Shown here in pieces: positions 54,699 to 64,000 of a stretch of DNA of 64,000 nucleotides. How positions within the stretch are numbered: the stretch's first letter is position 1; every line of letters begins with the position of its first letter. Under the pieces are notes generated by a model. That model had not been told where the DNA came from. It saw only the letters and a program-made list of their open reading frames with translations, and searched no databases. The position numbers were made by a program, and so were the translations under genes. Where the stretch lies: the NCBI GenBank assembly GCA_947498765.1, contig CANMLG010000005.1, forward strand, positions 124,001-188,000, given 5' to 3'. Origin of the DNA: an uncultured Aquimarina sp. Its GTDB lineage: Bacteria > Bacteroidota > Bacteroidia > Flavobacteriales > Flavobacteriaceae.

Positions 54699-55616
54699 TT
54701 AAAATAGGGCTCTTAGTCCTAGACTAAATGTTTGACCAAGACCTGTACTTACTCCTCTAACAAATTTACCATATGAAGCTTCTAAGTTGATAACTCTAGT
54801 AACTTGATATTTTCCTCCAAAACCTAATTGAGTAAAATTTTGTTCAAATTCATTTCCTAAATCAATTAAAAAAGCTTGCTGTGCATTGATAAATACTGTG
54901 GATTTTGACGATGGAAAATAACTCAAAAATACACTTGCCGGTAAAGACAAGCTATTATTAGCAAAACGCTCTCCTAGATTTACTTCAGCAGGATTAACAT
55001 CTGCTCTTTTTTCGCCAAAATTAAATCCAAAATCCAATTCAGTAAATACTTGCCATTTATTAGCTCCAAAAGTATAATCATAAAAGAATTTTGTTTCCCA
55101 AAAAAAACTTCGTTTATCCAAAAAAGTGGCATTAGGTATGTCTTTAAAAACTGGAATAAAAAAAGAACTTGTAAATGAAAAATTGGCTATACTTCTAAAT
55201 GGCTGAACTCTAATCGATGGGGCAATTGTTGTTAAACCACTTCTTGTCGCCCTTTCATCATTTCTAAACTTCAATGCCCCAAGAGCTTCTCCACCTTGCT
55301 GATTTGATCTTATCTGAAAAATTAATCCAACATTAATTCTTGATGTTTTACTAACACCTGTGAAAATTTCATTAGTATTTGTAAAAAAAGTTCCTCTCCT
55401 TACTAAATCAGATTTATCTCCGTTTTCATTTGCCCCTTCAGTTTCGGTATACAATCCATTAAAAAACTTAATATCCCACTGCCCTTTTTTCAACAACTTT
55501 GAAGGCGTAAAGGTTTGTATATTGGAACCTGCTTGATCCTCATCTTCTTGCGCTGTTAGCGCTGCTGACATTAAGGCAATACTTACCAGTGCCAGCATTT
55601 TTCGTGTTAGCTTCAT
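54699..55616 (-). CDS. Outer-membrane beta-barrel protein next to DUF547
   Basis: A 305-residue protein with signal peptide (MLALVSIALMSAALTAQ) and beta-strand repeats of a barrel: WDIKFFNGLYTETEGANENG, SRINVGLIFQIRSNQQGG, FSFTSSFFIPVFKDIP and a final aromatic strand (SLGLRALF). Likely outer-membrane. It starts 31 bases after the DUF547 stop and is cotranscribed. Specific function unknown. Confidence 0.75.
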   Translation of the reverse strand: MKLTRKMLALVSIALMSAALTAQEDEDQAGSNIQTFTPSKLLKKGQWDIKFFNGLYTETEGANENGDKSDLVRRGTFFTNTNEIFTGVSKTSRINVGLIFQIRSNQQGGEALGALKFRNDERATRSGLTTIAPSIRVQPFRSIANFSFTSSFFIPVFKDIPNATFLDKRSFFWETKFFYDYTFGANKWQVFTELDFGFNFGEKRADVNPAEVNLGERFANNSLSLPASVFLSYFPSSKSTVFINAQQAFLIDLGNEFEQNFTQLGFGGKYQVTRVINLEASYGKFVRGVSTGLGQTFSLGLRALF

Positions 55617-55647
55617 AATCTAATTTTTAATATGTTAATTTGATTTT

Positions 55648-56355
55648 TTAAGCTTTATTTAAAGCCCAATCATACGTGTAAAATGAAAGTTTTGAACCTT
55701 CTGGTAATTTAGTTGTTCTGTATTTATTGATAAATTTTGAAACGCCTCCTGCTGATTTAAAATCTTTAGCATACCATTCAAAAATTTGAGAGATTTTCGT
55801 TTTTTTACCATCAACTCTAATAAAGTTAGGATCGTTTAAAGCCAATTTGGTTTGTTTTGTTAATTGAGCCTCTAAAGTAGCTGGCTTATACGCTTTTGCT
55901 ATTATTGGAGGACAACCTAAACCTGCACACACTAATACAAAATGAAAACGAGCTTCATTTGGAAATGCTTTGAATAATATTCCTTTTTCAATACCATTTA
56001 GACTTACTTTTTTTCCGGCAATAGTGTAATTTAAATTATCAAAAAAACCTCCAATATTTAAGGGTGATTTTGTAGGGTATTTATCTACGATTCCTTTAAT
56101 AACTGATAAATTATAGGCGTTAATGTAAAAAGCTTGAAAATCTTTCGTATTCGACTTTGACACTTTGGCTACCGCCATTATATCAATAAGTTCATTTAAT
56201 GATGAGCTATCTGCTTTTATTTTGTCATAATGTACACGTCCGTTGGACACATAGGTTTTAAAAAATGCATCCGCCTTATTAAAAAATGAAGTATTCCCTT
56301 GTGCCTGAACTAATTGCGCTACAAATAATGTAATTAATATAAGTATCTTTTTCAT
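55648..56355 (-). CDS. DUF547 family secreted protein
   Basis: A 235-residue protein with signal peptide (LILITLFVAQLVQAQ). It has the DUF547 features DFQAFYINAYNLSVIKGIVD, NGIEKGILFKAFP and the cysteine motif FVLVCAGLGCPPI. DUF547 proteins are found in many bacteria and plants; function unknown. It is followed in the same operon by a barrel protein, suggesting an envelope role. Confidence 0.88.
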   Translation of the reverse strand: MKKILILITLFVAQLVQAQGNTSFFNKADAFFKTYVSNGRVHYDKIKADSSSLNELIDIMAVAKVSKSNTKDFQAFYINAYNLSVIKGIVDKYPTKSPLNIGGFFDNLNYTIAGKKVSLNGIEKGILFKAFPNEARFHFVLVCAGLGCPPIIAKAYKPATLEAQLTKQTKLALNDPNFIRVDGKKTKISQIFEWYAKDFKSAGGVSKFINKYRTTKLPEGSKLSFYTYDWALNKA

Positions 56356-56487
56356 TGCGTTTTTTTGTGTTTGTAAATTTATTTCACAACGTTTAGTTCG
56401 GATTGCTAGTCTTTAACTTACATAAAACAATACTATTTCGTAAAAATACCATTCATATACTTTGGTGTTTTACGCCATACAATTGCT

Positions 56488-56495
56488 TACCTTTG
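56488..56495 (+). promoter_or_regulatory. -7 element for the DUF4286-rsmA operon
   Basis: TACCTTTG matches TAnnTTTG and lies between a possible TTG start at 56462 and the ATG at 56513, deciding for the ATG as the DUF4286 start. Confidence 0.5.
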
Positions 56496-56512
56496 CCTTA
56501 AAATCAGCTTAC

Positions 56513-56821
56513 ATGTACATTTTTAATATTACTACAAATATTTCTGAAGAAATTGAAAAAGATTGGATTTTATGGATGCAGGAAACCTTTATTCCAGCAA
56601 TGCTAGCTACTAAAAAATTTAACAAAGCCCTTATGACTCAAGTGCAAGTTGATGAAGAAATGGGGGGTATTACATACAGTACGCAATATTTTACAGATAG
56701 TAAGACTACATTGGAGGCTTTTTTTACAGAAGATCAACCTAAAATTATTCAAAAACATACTAAATTTAAAGGGCAATATGTTGATTTTAATACCACATTA
56801 AAAGTGATAAGTGAGCAATAA
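56513..56821 (+). CDS. DUF4286 family protein
   Basis: A 102-residue cytoplasmic protein starting [20 protein letters not shown] with [20 protein letters not shown] and ending [15 protein letters not shown], the DUF4286 pattern (dimeric ferredoxin-like fold inferred). The chosen start lies after a -7 element TACCTTTG; an earlier TTG would place that element inside the coding region. The stop overlaps the rsmA start (TAATG), so translation is coupled. Confidence 0.8.
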   Translation: MYIFNITTNISEEIEKDWILWMQETFIPAMLATKKFNKALMTQVQVDEEMGGITYSTQYFTDSKTTLEAFFTEDQPKIIQKHTKFKGQYVDFNTTLKVISEQ

Positions 56822-57678
56822 TGGATCGATCTAAAAAGAAAAAAAAGTATCATAAAGATGATTTTAAAAAAATAATTTCTTCTCCCGTAAGGGCTAAAAA
56901 ACATTTAGGGCAACATTTTTTAACCGATGAAAGTGTAGCGCAACGTATTGGCGAAACACTTACTGGTAACGGATACAAAAATGTTGTTGAAATTGGTCCA
57001 GGAACAGGTGTACTTACTAAATATATTTTAACAAGTTCCGTTAATTTAATCGCTATGGATTTAGATACCGAATCCATAAGCTATTTAAATGATCATTTTT
57101 CTATTGAACATGCTTCAAAAATTAATAAAATGGGCTCATTTAAAGTTATTGAGGCTGATTTTTTAAAGTTTGATTTAAGCACGTTATTCAACGGCTCTCC
57201 TTTTGCTATTACAGGAAATTTCCCCTACAACATATCATCTCAAATTGTTTTTAAAGCCATTGAATTTAGACATTTAGTTCCTGAATTTACGGGTATGTTT
57301 CAAAAAGAGGTGGCTCAACGTATATGTGAAAAAGAAGGTAGTAAAGCTTATGGAATACTTTCGGTGCTTACTCAAGCTTATTTTAATGCAGAATATTTAT
57401 TTACCGTAGGGCCTGAAGTTTTTAATCCTCCACCTAAAGTTGACAGTGGTGTTTTACGTTTAACTAGAAAAGAAGATTATAGTCTTCCATGTGATGAAAA
57501 ACTATTTAAGTCCGTTGTAAAATTAGCTTTTAATCAACGTAGAAAAACGTTGCGAAATAGTTTAAAATCTTTCGAACTAAGTCCTAAAATTACTGAGGAT
57601 CCTATTTTTCAAAAAAGACCCGAACAATTATCCGTTGTTGATTTTGTAAAACTTACTCTGCTTGTGGAAACAATTTGA
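56821..57678 (+). CDS. rsmA: 16S rRNA dimethyladenosine transferase RsmA (KsgA)
   Basis: RsmA dimethylates two adjacent adenines near the 3' end of 16S rRNA during small-subunit maturation. The 285-residue protein has a lysine-rich N-terminus, the [14 protein letters not shown] start of the domain, the SAM-binding [14 protein letters not shown], the catalytic [10 protein letters not shown] (N-x-P-Y form), and the C-terminal domain with [12 protein letters not shown]. It is translationally coupled to DUF4286 and followed by mgtE, an order common in Flavobacteriia. Confidence 0.95.
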   Translation: MDRSKKKKKYHKDDFKKIISSPVRAKKHLGQHFLTDESVAQRIGETLTGNGYKNVVEIGPGTGVLTKYILTSSVNLIAMDLDTESISYLNDHFSIEHASKINKMGSFKVIEADFLKFDLSTLFNGSPFAITGNFPYNISSQIVFKAIEFRHLVPEFTGMFQKEVAQRICEKEGSKAYGILSVLTQAYFNAEYLFTVGPEVFNPPPKVDSGVLRLTRKEDYSLPCDEKLFKSVVKLAFNQRRKTLRNSLKSFELSPKITEDPIFQKRPEQLSVVDFVKLTLLVETI

Positions 57679-57756
57679 TTTGATTTCGTTACATTAATTG
57701 CCGTAAATTATTATTTTTTACGCCCTAAAAAAAACTTACACTTTAACATAAGTAAG

Positions 57757-57764
57757 TATCTTTG
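57757..57764 (+). promoter_or_regulatory. -7 element for mgtE
   Basis: TATCTTTG matches TAnnTTTG. Its TTG overlaps an in-frame TTG codon (57762), so the true mgtE start is the downstream ATG at 57798. Confidence 0.55.
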
Positions 57765-57797
57765 CTTTCAATTTACCACCCCAAAAAATCGCGAGTT

Positions 57798-59147
57798 ATG
57801 GCTTTTGAACTAACAAAAGAACTTACAAACGAAATTAAGGACCTCATTAACAACAAAAATGAGGCAAAATTAAGTAGCCTTTATAATGATTTCCACTTTG
57901 CCGACCTAGCGGAAATTTTAGAAGCTCTAACTATTGAAGAAGCTACTTATCTGATTAAAGTTTTAGAAACTGAAAAAACTTCTGAAGCTTTAATGGAAGT
58001 GGAAGAAGATTTTAGAGAAGATATTTTAAAAAAATTATCGGCTAAAGAAATTGCAGAAGAACTTGACGAATTAGATACCGATGATGCTGCAGATATTTTA
58101 AATGAACTTCCTGTTGAGCGAATTGAAAATGTAATTGCTCAAATTGAAAATGAAGATCATGCCGAAAATATTGTTGACCTATTAAGGTATGAGGATGATA
58201 CTGCTGGTGGACTTATGGCTAAAGAATTGGTTAAAGTAAATGAAAATTGGTCGGTAACACAATGTTTAAATGAAATTAGATTACAAGCCGAAGAGGTGAC
58301 TCGCGTGCACTCTATTTATGTAGTTGATAATTCTGACAAATTAAAAGGTCGCTTATCATTAAAAGATTTAATGGTTGCTCCTGCAAGCTACAATATATCG
58401 CAAGTATACATCCCTAAAGTTGATTTTGTTAGCGTTACCACCGAAGATGAAGAAGTGGCTCGGATAATGCAAAAATATGACCTTGAAGCTATTCCTGTTG
58501 TTGATGAAATTGGAAGACTCATGGGACGTATTACTATTGATGATATTGTTGATTTTATTAAGGATGAAGCCGAAAAAGATTATCAATTGGCTGCAGGTAT
58601 TTCAAGCGATGTTGAAGCTGATGATAATATTTTTGACCTTACAAAAGCTCGTTTACCCTGGTTAGTATTAGGCTTATTTGGTGGTTTAGGAAGCGTTTAT
58701 ATTATGAAAGGTTTTGAAACTGCTTTAGAAACTTTTCCTATACTTTTCTTTTTTACTCCTTTAATTGCTGCTATGGCCGGAAATGTTGGCGTACAATCAA
58801 GCGCTATTATTGTTCAAGGTTTAGCCAATGATAATGTAAAAGGCAGTTTATGGAATAGATTAATAAAAGAAGTTGGCTTAAGTCTAATAAATGGTATAGC
58901 TCTCGGCTTACTTGTTATTTTATTCGGTTTTATTGTTGGCCAAGAACCTTTAGTTAGTTTCACTATCGCTATTTCCATGCTTTCTGTTATTATTATTGCT
59001 TCGTTAATAGGAACATTTGTTCCTATTATATTAGACAAAAAAGGGATTGATCCGGCCATTGCTACGGGCCCTTTTATCACTACCAGCAATGATATCTTTG
59101 GAATTTTCTTATTCTTCTATATTTCAAAAATTATCCTTGGGTTCTAA
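57798..59147 (+). CDS. mgtE: Magnesium transporter MgtE
   Basis: MgtE is a magnesium-gated Mg2+ channel. The 449-residue protein has the N-terminal superhelical domain (ADLAEILEALTIEEATYLIK), two CBS domains (about 135-255; VHSIYVVDNSDKLKGRLSLK and EAIPVVDEIGRLMGRITIDD) and five C-terminal transmembrane helices with the pore motif AAMAGNVGVQSSAIIVQGLA and GIDPAIATGPFITTSNDIFG. The start at 57798 (MAFELTKELTNEIKDLINN) follows a -7 element TATCTTTG. Confidence 0.93.
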   Translation: MAFELTKELTNEIKDLINNKNEAKLSSLYNDFHFADLAEILEALTIEEATYLIKVLETEKTSEALMEVEEDFREDILKKLSAKEIAEELDELDTDDAADILNELPVERIENVIAQIENEDHAENIVDLLRYEDDTAGGLMAKELVKVNENWSVTQCLNEIRLQAEEVTRVHSIYVVDNSDKLKGRLSLKDLMVAPASYNISQVYIPKVDFVSVTTEDEEVARIMQKYDLEAIPVVDEIGRLMGRITIDDIVDFIKDEAEKDYQLAAGISSDVEADDNIFDLTKARLPWLVLGLFGGLGSVYIMKGFETALETFPILFFFTPLIAAMAGNVGVQSSAIIVQGLANDNVKGSLWNRLIKEVGLSLINGIALGLLVILFGFIVGQEPLVSFTIAISMLSVIIIASLIGTFVPIILDKKGIDPAIATGPFITTSNDIFGIFLFFYISKIILGF

Positions 59148-59701
59148 CTCAACTTTCCTTAGTAATACCAATTAGAAAGAATAAATTCACCCTAAAATTT
59201 GAATTATCTTTATGCTATCTATGCATAGAGTGTATGATACCATACTAAAAAACCTTAATCCCTTTCAATTTCCAACTCCTCCTAATTAAACATCTAATAA
59301 AAAAGCATCGCTCATTTATCGATACTTTTAACTAATCGTCTATTCAAGACTCCTACACACTATTGATCAAATAAAAACTTCATTAAAAAAGCATTTTAAT
59401 TTGCTCATATTGTTAAAATAACTTTCTTTTTTTAAGAGAAAACTTACTCTTTATTAATTTTAGCTTTTTTTTAACATTTCAAAACAAAAACACCAAAAAC
59501 ACACAATCTACTAGCAATTAACACCTTATCGATCACCTCTCTAAAGTTTATTGAACGAAATACTACAAACTACCTAGACAACTACTTATTTAATTAACAA
59601 AATTGTTAGTTAACCCATAATTCAATGACTAATTCACAATATCAACAAAAAACTCACACGAAAACATTTTCTTTAACAAAAAAATTAATTAAAAAATTTT
59701 T
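59148..59701. other. Intergenic region before tandem GH16 genes
   Basis: 554 bases with no gene, terminator or promoter match that I can support. The composition is very AT-rich with T and A runs; it probably contains the upstream control region of the GH16 gene that follows. Confidence 0.45.
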
Positions 59702-62413
59702 ATGAAAAAACTCAAATTATTATCGCTCTTATTTTTATCATTCTCTATTCACTCCAATGCTCAACGCGACTGGGATAATGTACCAATACCTCCCAATCCT
59801 GGTTCTGGAAGAGTTTGGGAGTTACAAGAAGCTCCTTCAGATGATTTTAATTACACCTTTAATGCTACTGGAAATAGAGCTAATTTTGGACCAGCTGGCC
59901 AAGCACCAAAATGGTACAACCAATACCATGATCAACCCGACGGTAGGCCAAACTTGTTTCCTGGACCTGGACCAACTATTTGGACCAGAGATCACATTTC
60001 TGTAGGAGGTGGAACTTTAAATATTATTGCATCACGTGTACCAGGTGAAGCAAAAGTTGATCTTAACGGAGTACAAACTTACAATTTTTCATCACGAAGT
60101 GGTTGTATGACCAACTTAAATAGAGTAATTTATCCTGTGTATGTTGAAGCAAGAGTGCAAATAATGAATTCCATGTTAGCTTCAGATGTTTGGCTTTTAA
60201 GCCCCGATGATACTGAAGAAATTGACATTATTGAAGCCTATGGTGGTGCTGGTGATGATGGGCGTAATCAATTTTTTGCGCAGCGTATACACCTAAGTCA
60301 TCATGTATTTATACGTCGACCTTTCAGAGATTATCAACCTAGAGACATTAATAGTTTTTGGAGAAGACGTGCCGTAAATCAATGGGGAGGAAGAACTGTA
60401 AATATTGGAGTATACTGGGTTTCGCCTACTAGATTAGAATACTACATTGATGGTCAATTACAACGTATTGTAGATAACAACGCAATAACATCTCGATTAG
60501 TTGATGAGCAATTTCAAGCTACATATCCTGCAGGTGTAACAAGCACTGGAAGAACTGGAGAATTATTATTTGACCCTAATTTACCTGGATTTCAACAAAT
60601 GAATGTAGCCTCTAGTTTAGAAGAAGCACAACAGTTATCTAATGTAAGTGTTATTGATCCTTTCAATCATTTACAAAACGGACGTCGTTTTTCTAAAGAA
60701 ATGGATATTATTATCAATGTTGAAGATCAAAGTTTTCAGGCAGATGCTGGTCGTTCACCAAGTGATGTAGAAATAAATAGACCAGAGGATAATGTAATGA
60801 GGGTAGACTGGATACGAGTTTACAAGCCTGTATCAGTTAACGGACCACAAAATGCACCTGTAAACACAGATAGAGAACGCTCTTTAACATTTACAAACAG
60901 AAATTTATTTGCACCAAATGGGGCTATCGATCCTGAATTTGAAGCAGGAGAAGAAGTTAGTCTTAGCTTAAATTATGCTACTGGTAGTGAAGATGGTAAC
61001 GAAGAAGCTATTAATTACATTGCCGTTTTAGTAAGAGAAATAGATGAAAATGGTGAAGAAGTAGCTTCAAGTCCTTTTACTGCTGTAATTGACATTGATA
61101 GAACTCCAAATTTAGCAAATCAAGGAATTGCTAATTTTGCCTATACAATTCCTAGTACTTTTGATGAAGAAGGAAATAATCCTATTCCATCTTCGGATGA
61201 GCTTGAAGATGGTCATCAACTGTTATTAGTACTATTTATGTCTGTGGATAATGATGCTGCGTTTGCCGATGCAACTACAACAATTACATACATTAATGAT
61301 GTTGATACAAATTCATCAGCACCAATTGCATCACCTACACCTACGCCTGCTCCAGTAGTAAATAATACAAATCCTGTAGTATCTTTTTCTAACCCAAGTA
61401 ATGGCACTAATTTCAATGTAGGTGCTAACTTAGGTGTTACTGTAAATGCAACTGATCCTAATGGAAGCATTGCTAATGTTCGTTTATTCTTTGATGGTAA
61501 TTTAGTACGTCAAGAAAACATAACTCCATACAATTGGGGAGCAGACAACTCAAATAATGCTGATAGTAATATTAGAAATTTAAGAGCAGGAAGACATACG
61601 CTTGAAGCTATAGCTACAGATAATAATGGAAACAGTACTACTGAATCTATTACAATTAACGTAGTAGCTCCTACTCCTAGCCCAACTCCTGCACCTGTTG
61701 CAAGTCCAGTAAGTTCTGTTACAAGTACTAATGTTGCTCTAAACAAAACGGCAACACAATCAAGTACTCTTTTTGGCTTAAATGCTAGTTTTACTGTTGA
61801 TGGAGACCGTAATAATTTTAATCATACCGATGAAGATGCTAATGCATGGTTAGAAATCGACCTAGGAGGCAGATTTAACCTTACTCAGGTGAACATTTGG
61901 AATAGAGAAGATTGCTGTGCAGATCGATTAAGTGAATATCAGCTATTTATTTCAGACCAACCTTTTAGATCTACTGATATTGTTACTACTGCCAATCAAC
62001 CGGGTGTTGGTGTATTCTTTCAAAATGATATTGCCGAAAGACCTACTAGTGTTGGGTTTAGTCGAATTGGAAGATATGTAAGAGTTCAATTAATTAGTGT
62101 TGGTATTTTAAATATAGCTGAAATTGAAGTATTTGGAACTCCTGTAACTGGATCAAAATCATTAAATTCTGATGACTTTACAACTCTGTCTAATGGATTG
62201 ACTATGTATCCAAACCCAGTTTCCCAAGGGGAAACAATAACTGTAGAAAATACAACAATTACAGATATAATTTCTATATATGATATTTCAGGAAAACTAA
62301 TCATAAATATTAATGCCGATAATGAGCAAACACTTATTGATTTACCTAATTTATCAAGCGGTATTTATTTTGTTCAAATGAATCAAAGAACAAAAAAGTT
62401 GATTGTAAATTAA
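59702..62413 (+). CDS. GH16 beta-agarase/porphyranase-like enzyme with Ig-like, fucolectin-like and T9SS domains
   Basis: A 903-residue secreted enzyme. Signal peptide 1-20 (ending HSNAQ). The GH16 domain (about 21-380) opens RDWDNVPIPPNPGSGRVWEL and has the catalytic motif EIDIIEAYGG (nucleophile E173, D175, acid/base E178), then MDIIINVEDQSFQADAG and VDWIRVYKP, as in beta-agarases. A beta-sandwich (about 385-535) follows, then an Ig-like domain (NPVVSFSNPSNGTNF), a threonine/proline linker and an F5/8-type, CBM47-like module (NVALNKTATQSS, WNREDCCADRLSEYQLFISD). A T9SS type A domain (MYPNPVS ... SGIYFVQM) ends it. Confidence 0.87.
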   Translation: MKKLKLLSLLFLSFSIHSNAQRDWDNVPIPPNPGSGRVWELQEAPSDDFNYTFNATGNRANFGPAGQAPKWYNQYHDQPDGRPNLFPGPGPTIWTRDHISVGGGTLNIIASRVPGEAKVDLNGVQTYNFSSRSGCMTNLNRVIYPVYVEARVQIMNSMLASDVWLLSPDDTEEIDIIEAYGGAGDDGRNQFFAQRIHLSHHVFIRRPFRDYQPRDINSFWRRRAVNQWGGRTVNIGVYWVSPTRLEYYIDGQLQRIVDNNAITSRLVDEQFQATYPAGVTSTGRTGELLFDPNLPGFQQMNVASSLEEAQQLSNVSVIDPFNHLQNGRRFSKEMDIIINVEDQSFQADAGRSPSDVEINRPEDNVMRVDWIRVYKPVSVNGPQNAPVNTDRERSLTFTNRNLFAPNGAIDPEFEAGEEVSLSLNYATGSEDGNEEAINYIAVLVREIDENGEEVASSPFTAVIDIDRTPNLANQGIANFAYTIPSTFDEEGNNPIPSSDELEDGHQLLLVLFMSVDNDAAFADATTTITYINDVDTNSSAPIASPTPTPAPVVNNTNPVVSFSNPSNGTNFNVGANLGVTVNATDPNGSIANVRLFFDGNLVRQENITPYNWGADNSNNADSNIRNLRAGRHTLEAIATDNNGNSTTESITINVVAPTPSPTPAPVASPVSSVTSTNVALNKTATQSSTLFGLNASFTVDGDRNNFNHTDEDANAWLEIDLGGRFNLTQVNIWNREDCCADRLSEYQLFISDQPFRSTDIVTTANQPGVGVFFQNDIAERPTSVGFSRIGRYVRVQLISVGILNIAEIEVFGTPVTGSKSLNSDDFTTLSNGLTMYPNPVSQGETITVENTTITDIISIYDISGKLIININADNEQTLIDLPNLSSGIYFVQMNQRTKKLIVN

Positions 62414-62437
62414 TTAAATATCGTAGTAATTAAAGAG

Positions 62438-62469
62438 AGAGGCTTATCTTAATTGATAAGCCTTTTTTA
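62438..62469 (+). terminator. Rho-independent terminator after GH16
   Basis: AGGCTTATC pairs with GATAAGCCT around TTAATT, followed by a T run. Confidence 0.9.
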
Positions 62470-62652
62470 TTTGATATATACGAAAAAAAATAACTAAACA
62501 TTCATCACAAAGCTACAGATATTAAATATTTTATAATTTTAAATCAAAAATATCAATAAAGTAACACCAAAAGAACATATAGTTCAACATATCATCATTT
62601 AAATGAATTAATTTAATGAAAACGATTTCTTAAAAAATTAAACATTAAAATC

Positions 62653-64000
62653 ATGAAACATTTAAAATTAACTTCGTTCTTATTTATTTTTTGCTTCTTT
62701 AGCTTATATGCCCAACGAGATTGGGACAATGTACCAATTGCACCAAACCCAGGCTCTGGCAATGTTTGGCAACTTCAAGAAGCTCCTTCTGATGATTTCA
62801 ACTATACGTTTAATGCTAGTAATACTCGGGTAAATTTTGGCCCACCAGGTCAAGCTGCTAAATGGTATAACACTTACCACGATCAACCCAATGGTGCACC
62901 TAATACTTTTCAAGGACCTGGTCCAACTATTTGGACTCCAAATCAAATTTCGGTTCAAGGTGGCTTCTTAAACATTATAGCCTCAAGAGTGCCTGGTGAA
63001 GTAAAAAGAGGCTTTAACGGTGAATTACTTTATGATTTTTCTACTAGATCTGGTTGTATGACTAATTTAAATAGAGTTAAATACCCTGTATTTATTGAAG
63101 CTCGAATCCAGATAATGAATTCCATGCTTGCGTCAGATATTTGGTTATTAAGCCCCGACGATACTGAAGAGATTGATATTATTGAAGCTTATGGGGGAAC
63201 TGGTGATGATGGTCGTAATCAATTTTTTGCAGAACGCATACATTTAAGTCATCATGTATTTATTCGTCAACCATTTACTGATTATCAACCTCGAGATTTT
63301 AATAGCTTTTGGAGAAGACAAGGTGTTACGCAATGGGGAGGTCAAACTGTAAATATTGGTGTTTATTGGGTTTCACCAACTAGACTAGAATACTACATTG
63401 ACGGACAGTTACAGAGAATTGTTGATAATAATGCTTTACAAAGCAGACTTATAAATGGACAATTTGAAGCGACATATCCAGCTGGTGTTACTAGTGATCA
63501 ACCAGGCGGTCAATTGTTATTTGAAACTGGAGCTAGAGCTGGTTTTCAACAAATGGTTACTGCCCCTACTTTACAAGCCGCTCAAGCTGCTTCAAACATT
63601 AGTGTTATTGACCCTTTTAATCATCTAAACAATGGAAGACAATTTTCTAGAGACATGGATATTATCATTAATGTTGAAGATCAAAGTTTTCAGGCCGATG
63701 CAGGTCGTTCTCCTTCCGATACCGAAATAAGTCGAAGGGCTGACCATACTATGAGAGTAGATTGGATTCGAGTATATAAACCTGTAAGTTCAAATGGAGG
63801 TAATCCTCCTGTAAATACTACAAATAGAAATCGAAGCCTTACTTTTAATAATAGCCCTTCATTTGTATCGGCAGGAAACCCTTTACCTCAGTTTACCGCT
63901 GGACAAACAGCTACTCTTAATTTAAGCTATGCTACAGGTATAACTAATGGAAATGAAGAAGATTTAAATTATGTTGCTGTTCAAGTAAGGGAATTAGATG
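62653..64000 (+). CDS. GH16 beta-agarase/porphyranase-like enzyme, tandem paralogue (partial, runs off window)
   Basis: From ATG 62653 the frame is open to the window end (449 codons). It encodes signal peptide MKHLKLTSFLFIFCFFSLYA, then QRDWDNVPIAPNPGSGNVWQ and a GH16 domain with catalytic EIDIIEAYGG (E173, D175, E178) at exactly the positions of the preceding gene, MDIIINVEDQSFQADAG and VDWIRVYKP. The beta-sandwich module starts before the cut (NRSLTFNNSPSF). It is a tandem duplicate of the 59702-62413 gene; C-terminal modules and a sorting domain would lie beyond the window. Confidence 0.88.
   Translation, partial: MKHLKLTSFLFIFCFFSLYAQRDWDNVPIAPNPGSGNVWQLQEAPSDDFNYTFNASNTRVNFGPPGQAAKWYNTYHDQPNGAPNTFQGPGPTIWTPNQISVQGGFLNIIASRVPGEVKRGFNGELLYDFSTRSGCMTNLNRVKYPVFIEARIQIMNSMLASDIWLLSPDDTEEIDIIEAYGGTGDDGRNQFFAERIHLSHHVFIRQPFTDYQPRDFNSFWRRQGVTQWGGQTVNIGVYWVSPTRLEYYIDGQLQRIVDNNALQSRLINGQFEATYPAGVTSDQPGGQLLFETGARAGFQQMVTAPTLQAAQAASNISVIDPFNHLNNGRQFSRDMDIIINVEDQSFQADAGRSPSDTEISRRADHTMRVDWIRVYKPVSSNGGNPPVNTTNRNRSLTFNNSPSFVSAGNPLPQFTAGQTATLNLSYATGITNGNEEDLNYVAVQVRELD

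Noticed and set aside
61216-61746. Gly/Val/Leu-rich minus-strand frames opposite the GH16 linker
   Set aside because: Artefact of the Pro/Thr-rich linker read in antisense.

Overview
The window looks like chromosomal DNA of a low-GC marine Flavobacteriia (Bacteroidota). Evidence: repeated Bacteroidota-type promoters (TTG-N19-TAnnTTTG), a PorV/PorQ-type type IX secretion (T9SS) protein, several secreted enzymes ending in T9SS sorting domains, a short CarB without the C-terminal regulatory domain, and many small lipoproteins. Three family-16 glycoside hydrolases (GH16) of agarase/porphyranase type, two giant DUF5060 enzymes and a sulfatase suggest a seaweed-polysaccharide degrader, probably of sulfated red-algal galactans.

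Layout. 1-9.4 kb is housekeeping: a partial tRNA-Gln, pssA, a PorV-like protein, an ABC-F ATPase, a degenerate methyltransferase-like gene, a PduO-type cobalamin adenosyltransferase, a DUF2795 protein and secA. 9.7-25 kb alternates polysaccharide enzymes with core genes: a GH16 enzyme with a fascin-like module, an E2 acyltransferase, a glycosyltransferase, recR, a sodium:solute symporter, then a tandem pair of DUF5060 proteins of 1236 and 1359 residues. 25-38.5 kb holds a CoA-binding protein, a FabH-like synthase, lipoproteins, a thioredoxin-fold protein, rpmH (53 codons), carB, a GNAT, a hydrolase-OsmC fusion, a large unknown lipoprotein and a nitrilase-family amidase. 38.6-41.7 kb is a decay zone: a frameshifted beta-propeller fragment, an IS1182-type transposase tail, a truncated glutaredoxin and an acyl-CoA synthetase fragment surround an msrB-redoxin-msrA methionine-sulfoxide repair cluster. 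41.7-49 kb carries an orphan membrane protein, a leucine-rich-repeat kinase, a lipoprotein sulfatase and a probable copper/heavy-metal cluster (HYC_CC_PP protein, outer-membrane protein, double HMA protein, beta-propeller lipoprotein). 49-59 kb has a structured RNA just upstream of serS, TPR and outer-membrane proteins, DUF547, DUF4286, rsmA and mgtE. 59.7 kb to the end carries two tandem GH16 enzymes, the second cut by the window edge.

How the genes fit together. The secreted enzymes have Sec signal peptides and T9SS C-terminal domains, so SecA and the T9SS would export them; GH16 enzymes would cut the galactan backbone, the sulfatase would remove sulfate esters, and the DUF5060 proteins would bind and act on the same or related polymers. 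No SusC/SusD pair or regulator lies beside them, so these loci are dispersed islands rather than a classical polysaccharide utilisation locus. The most unusual items are the folded RNA before serS, the DUF5060 duplication in which only one copy gained a calcium-type beta/gamma-crystallin module, the rpmH leader hairpin and the cluster of gene remnants near 39-41.6 kb.
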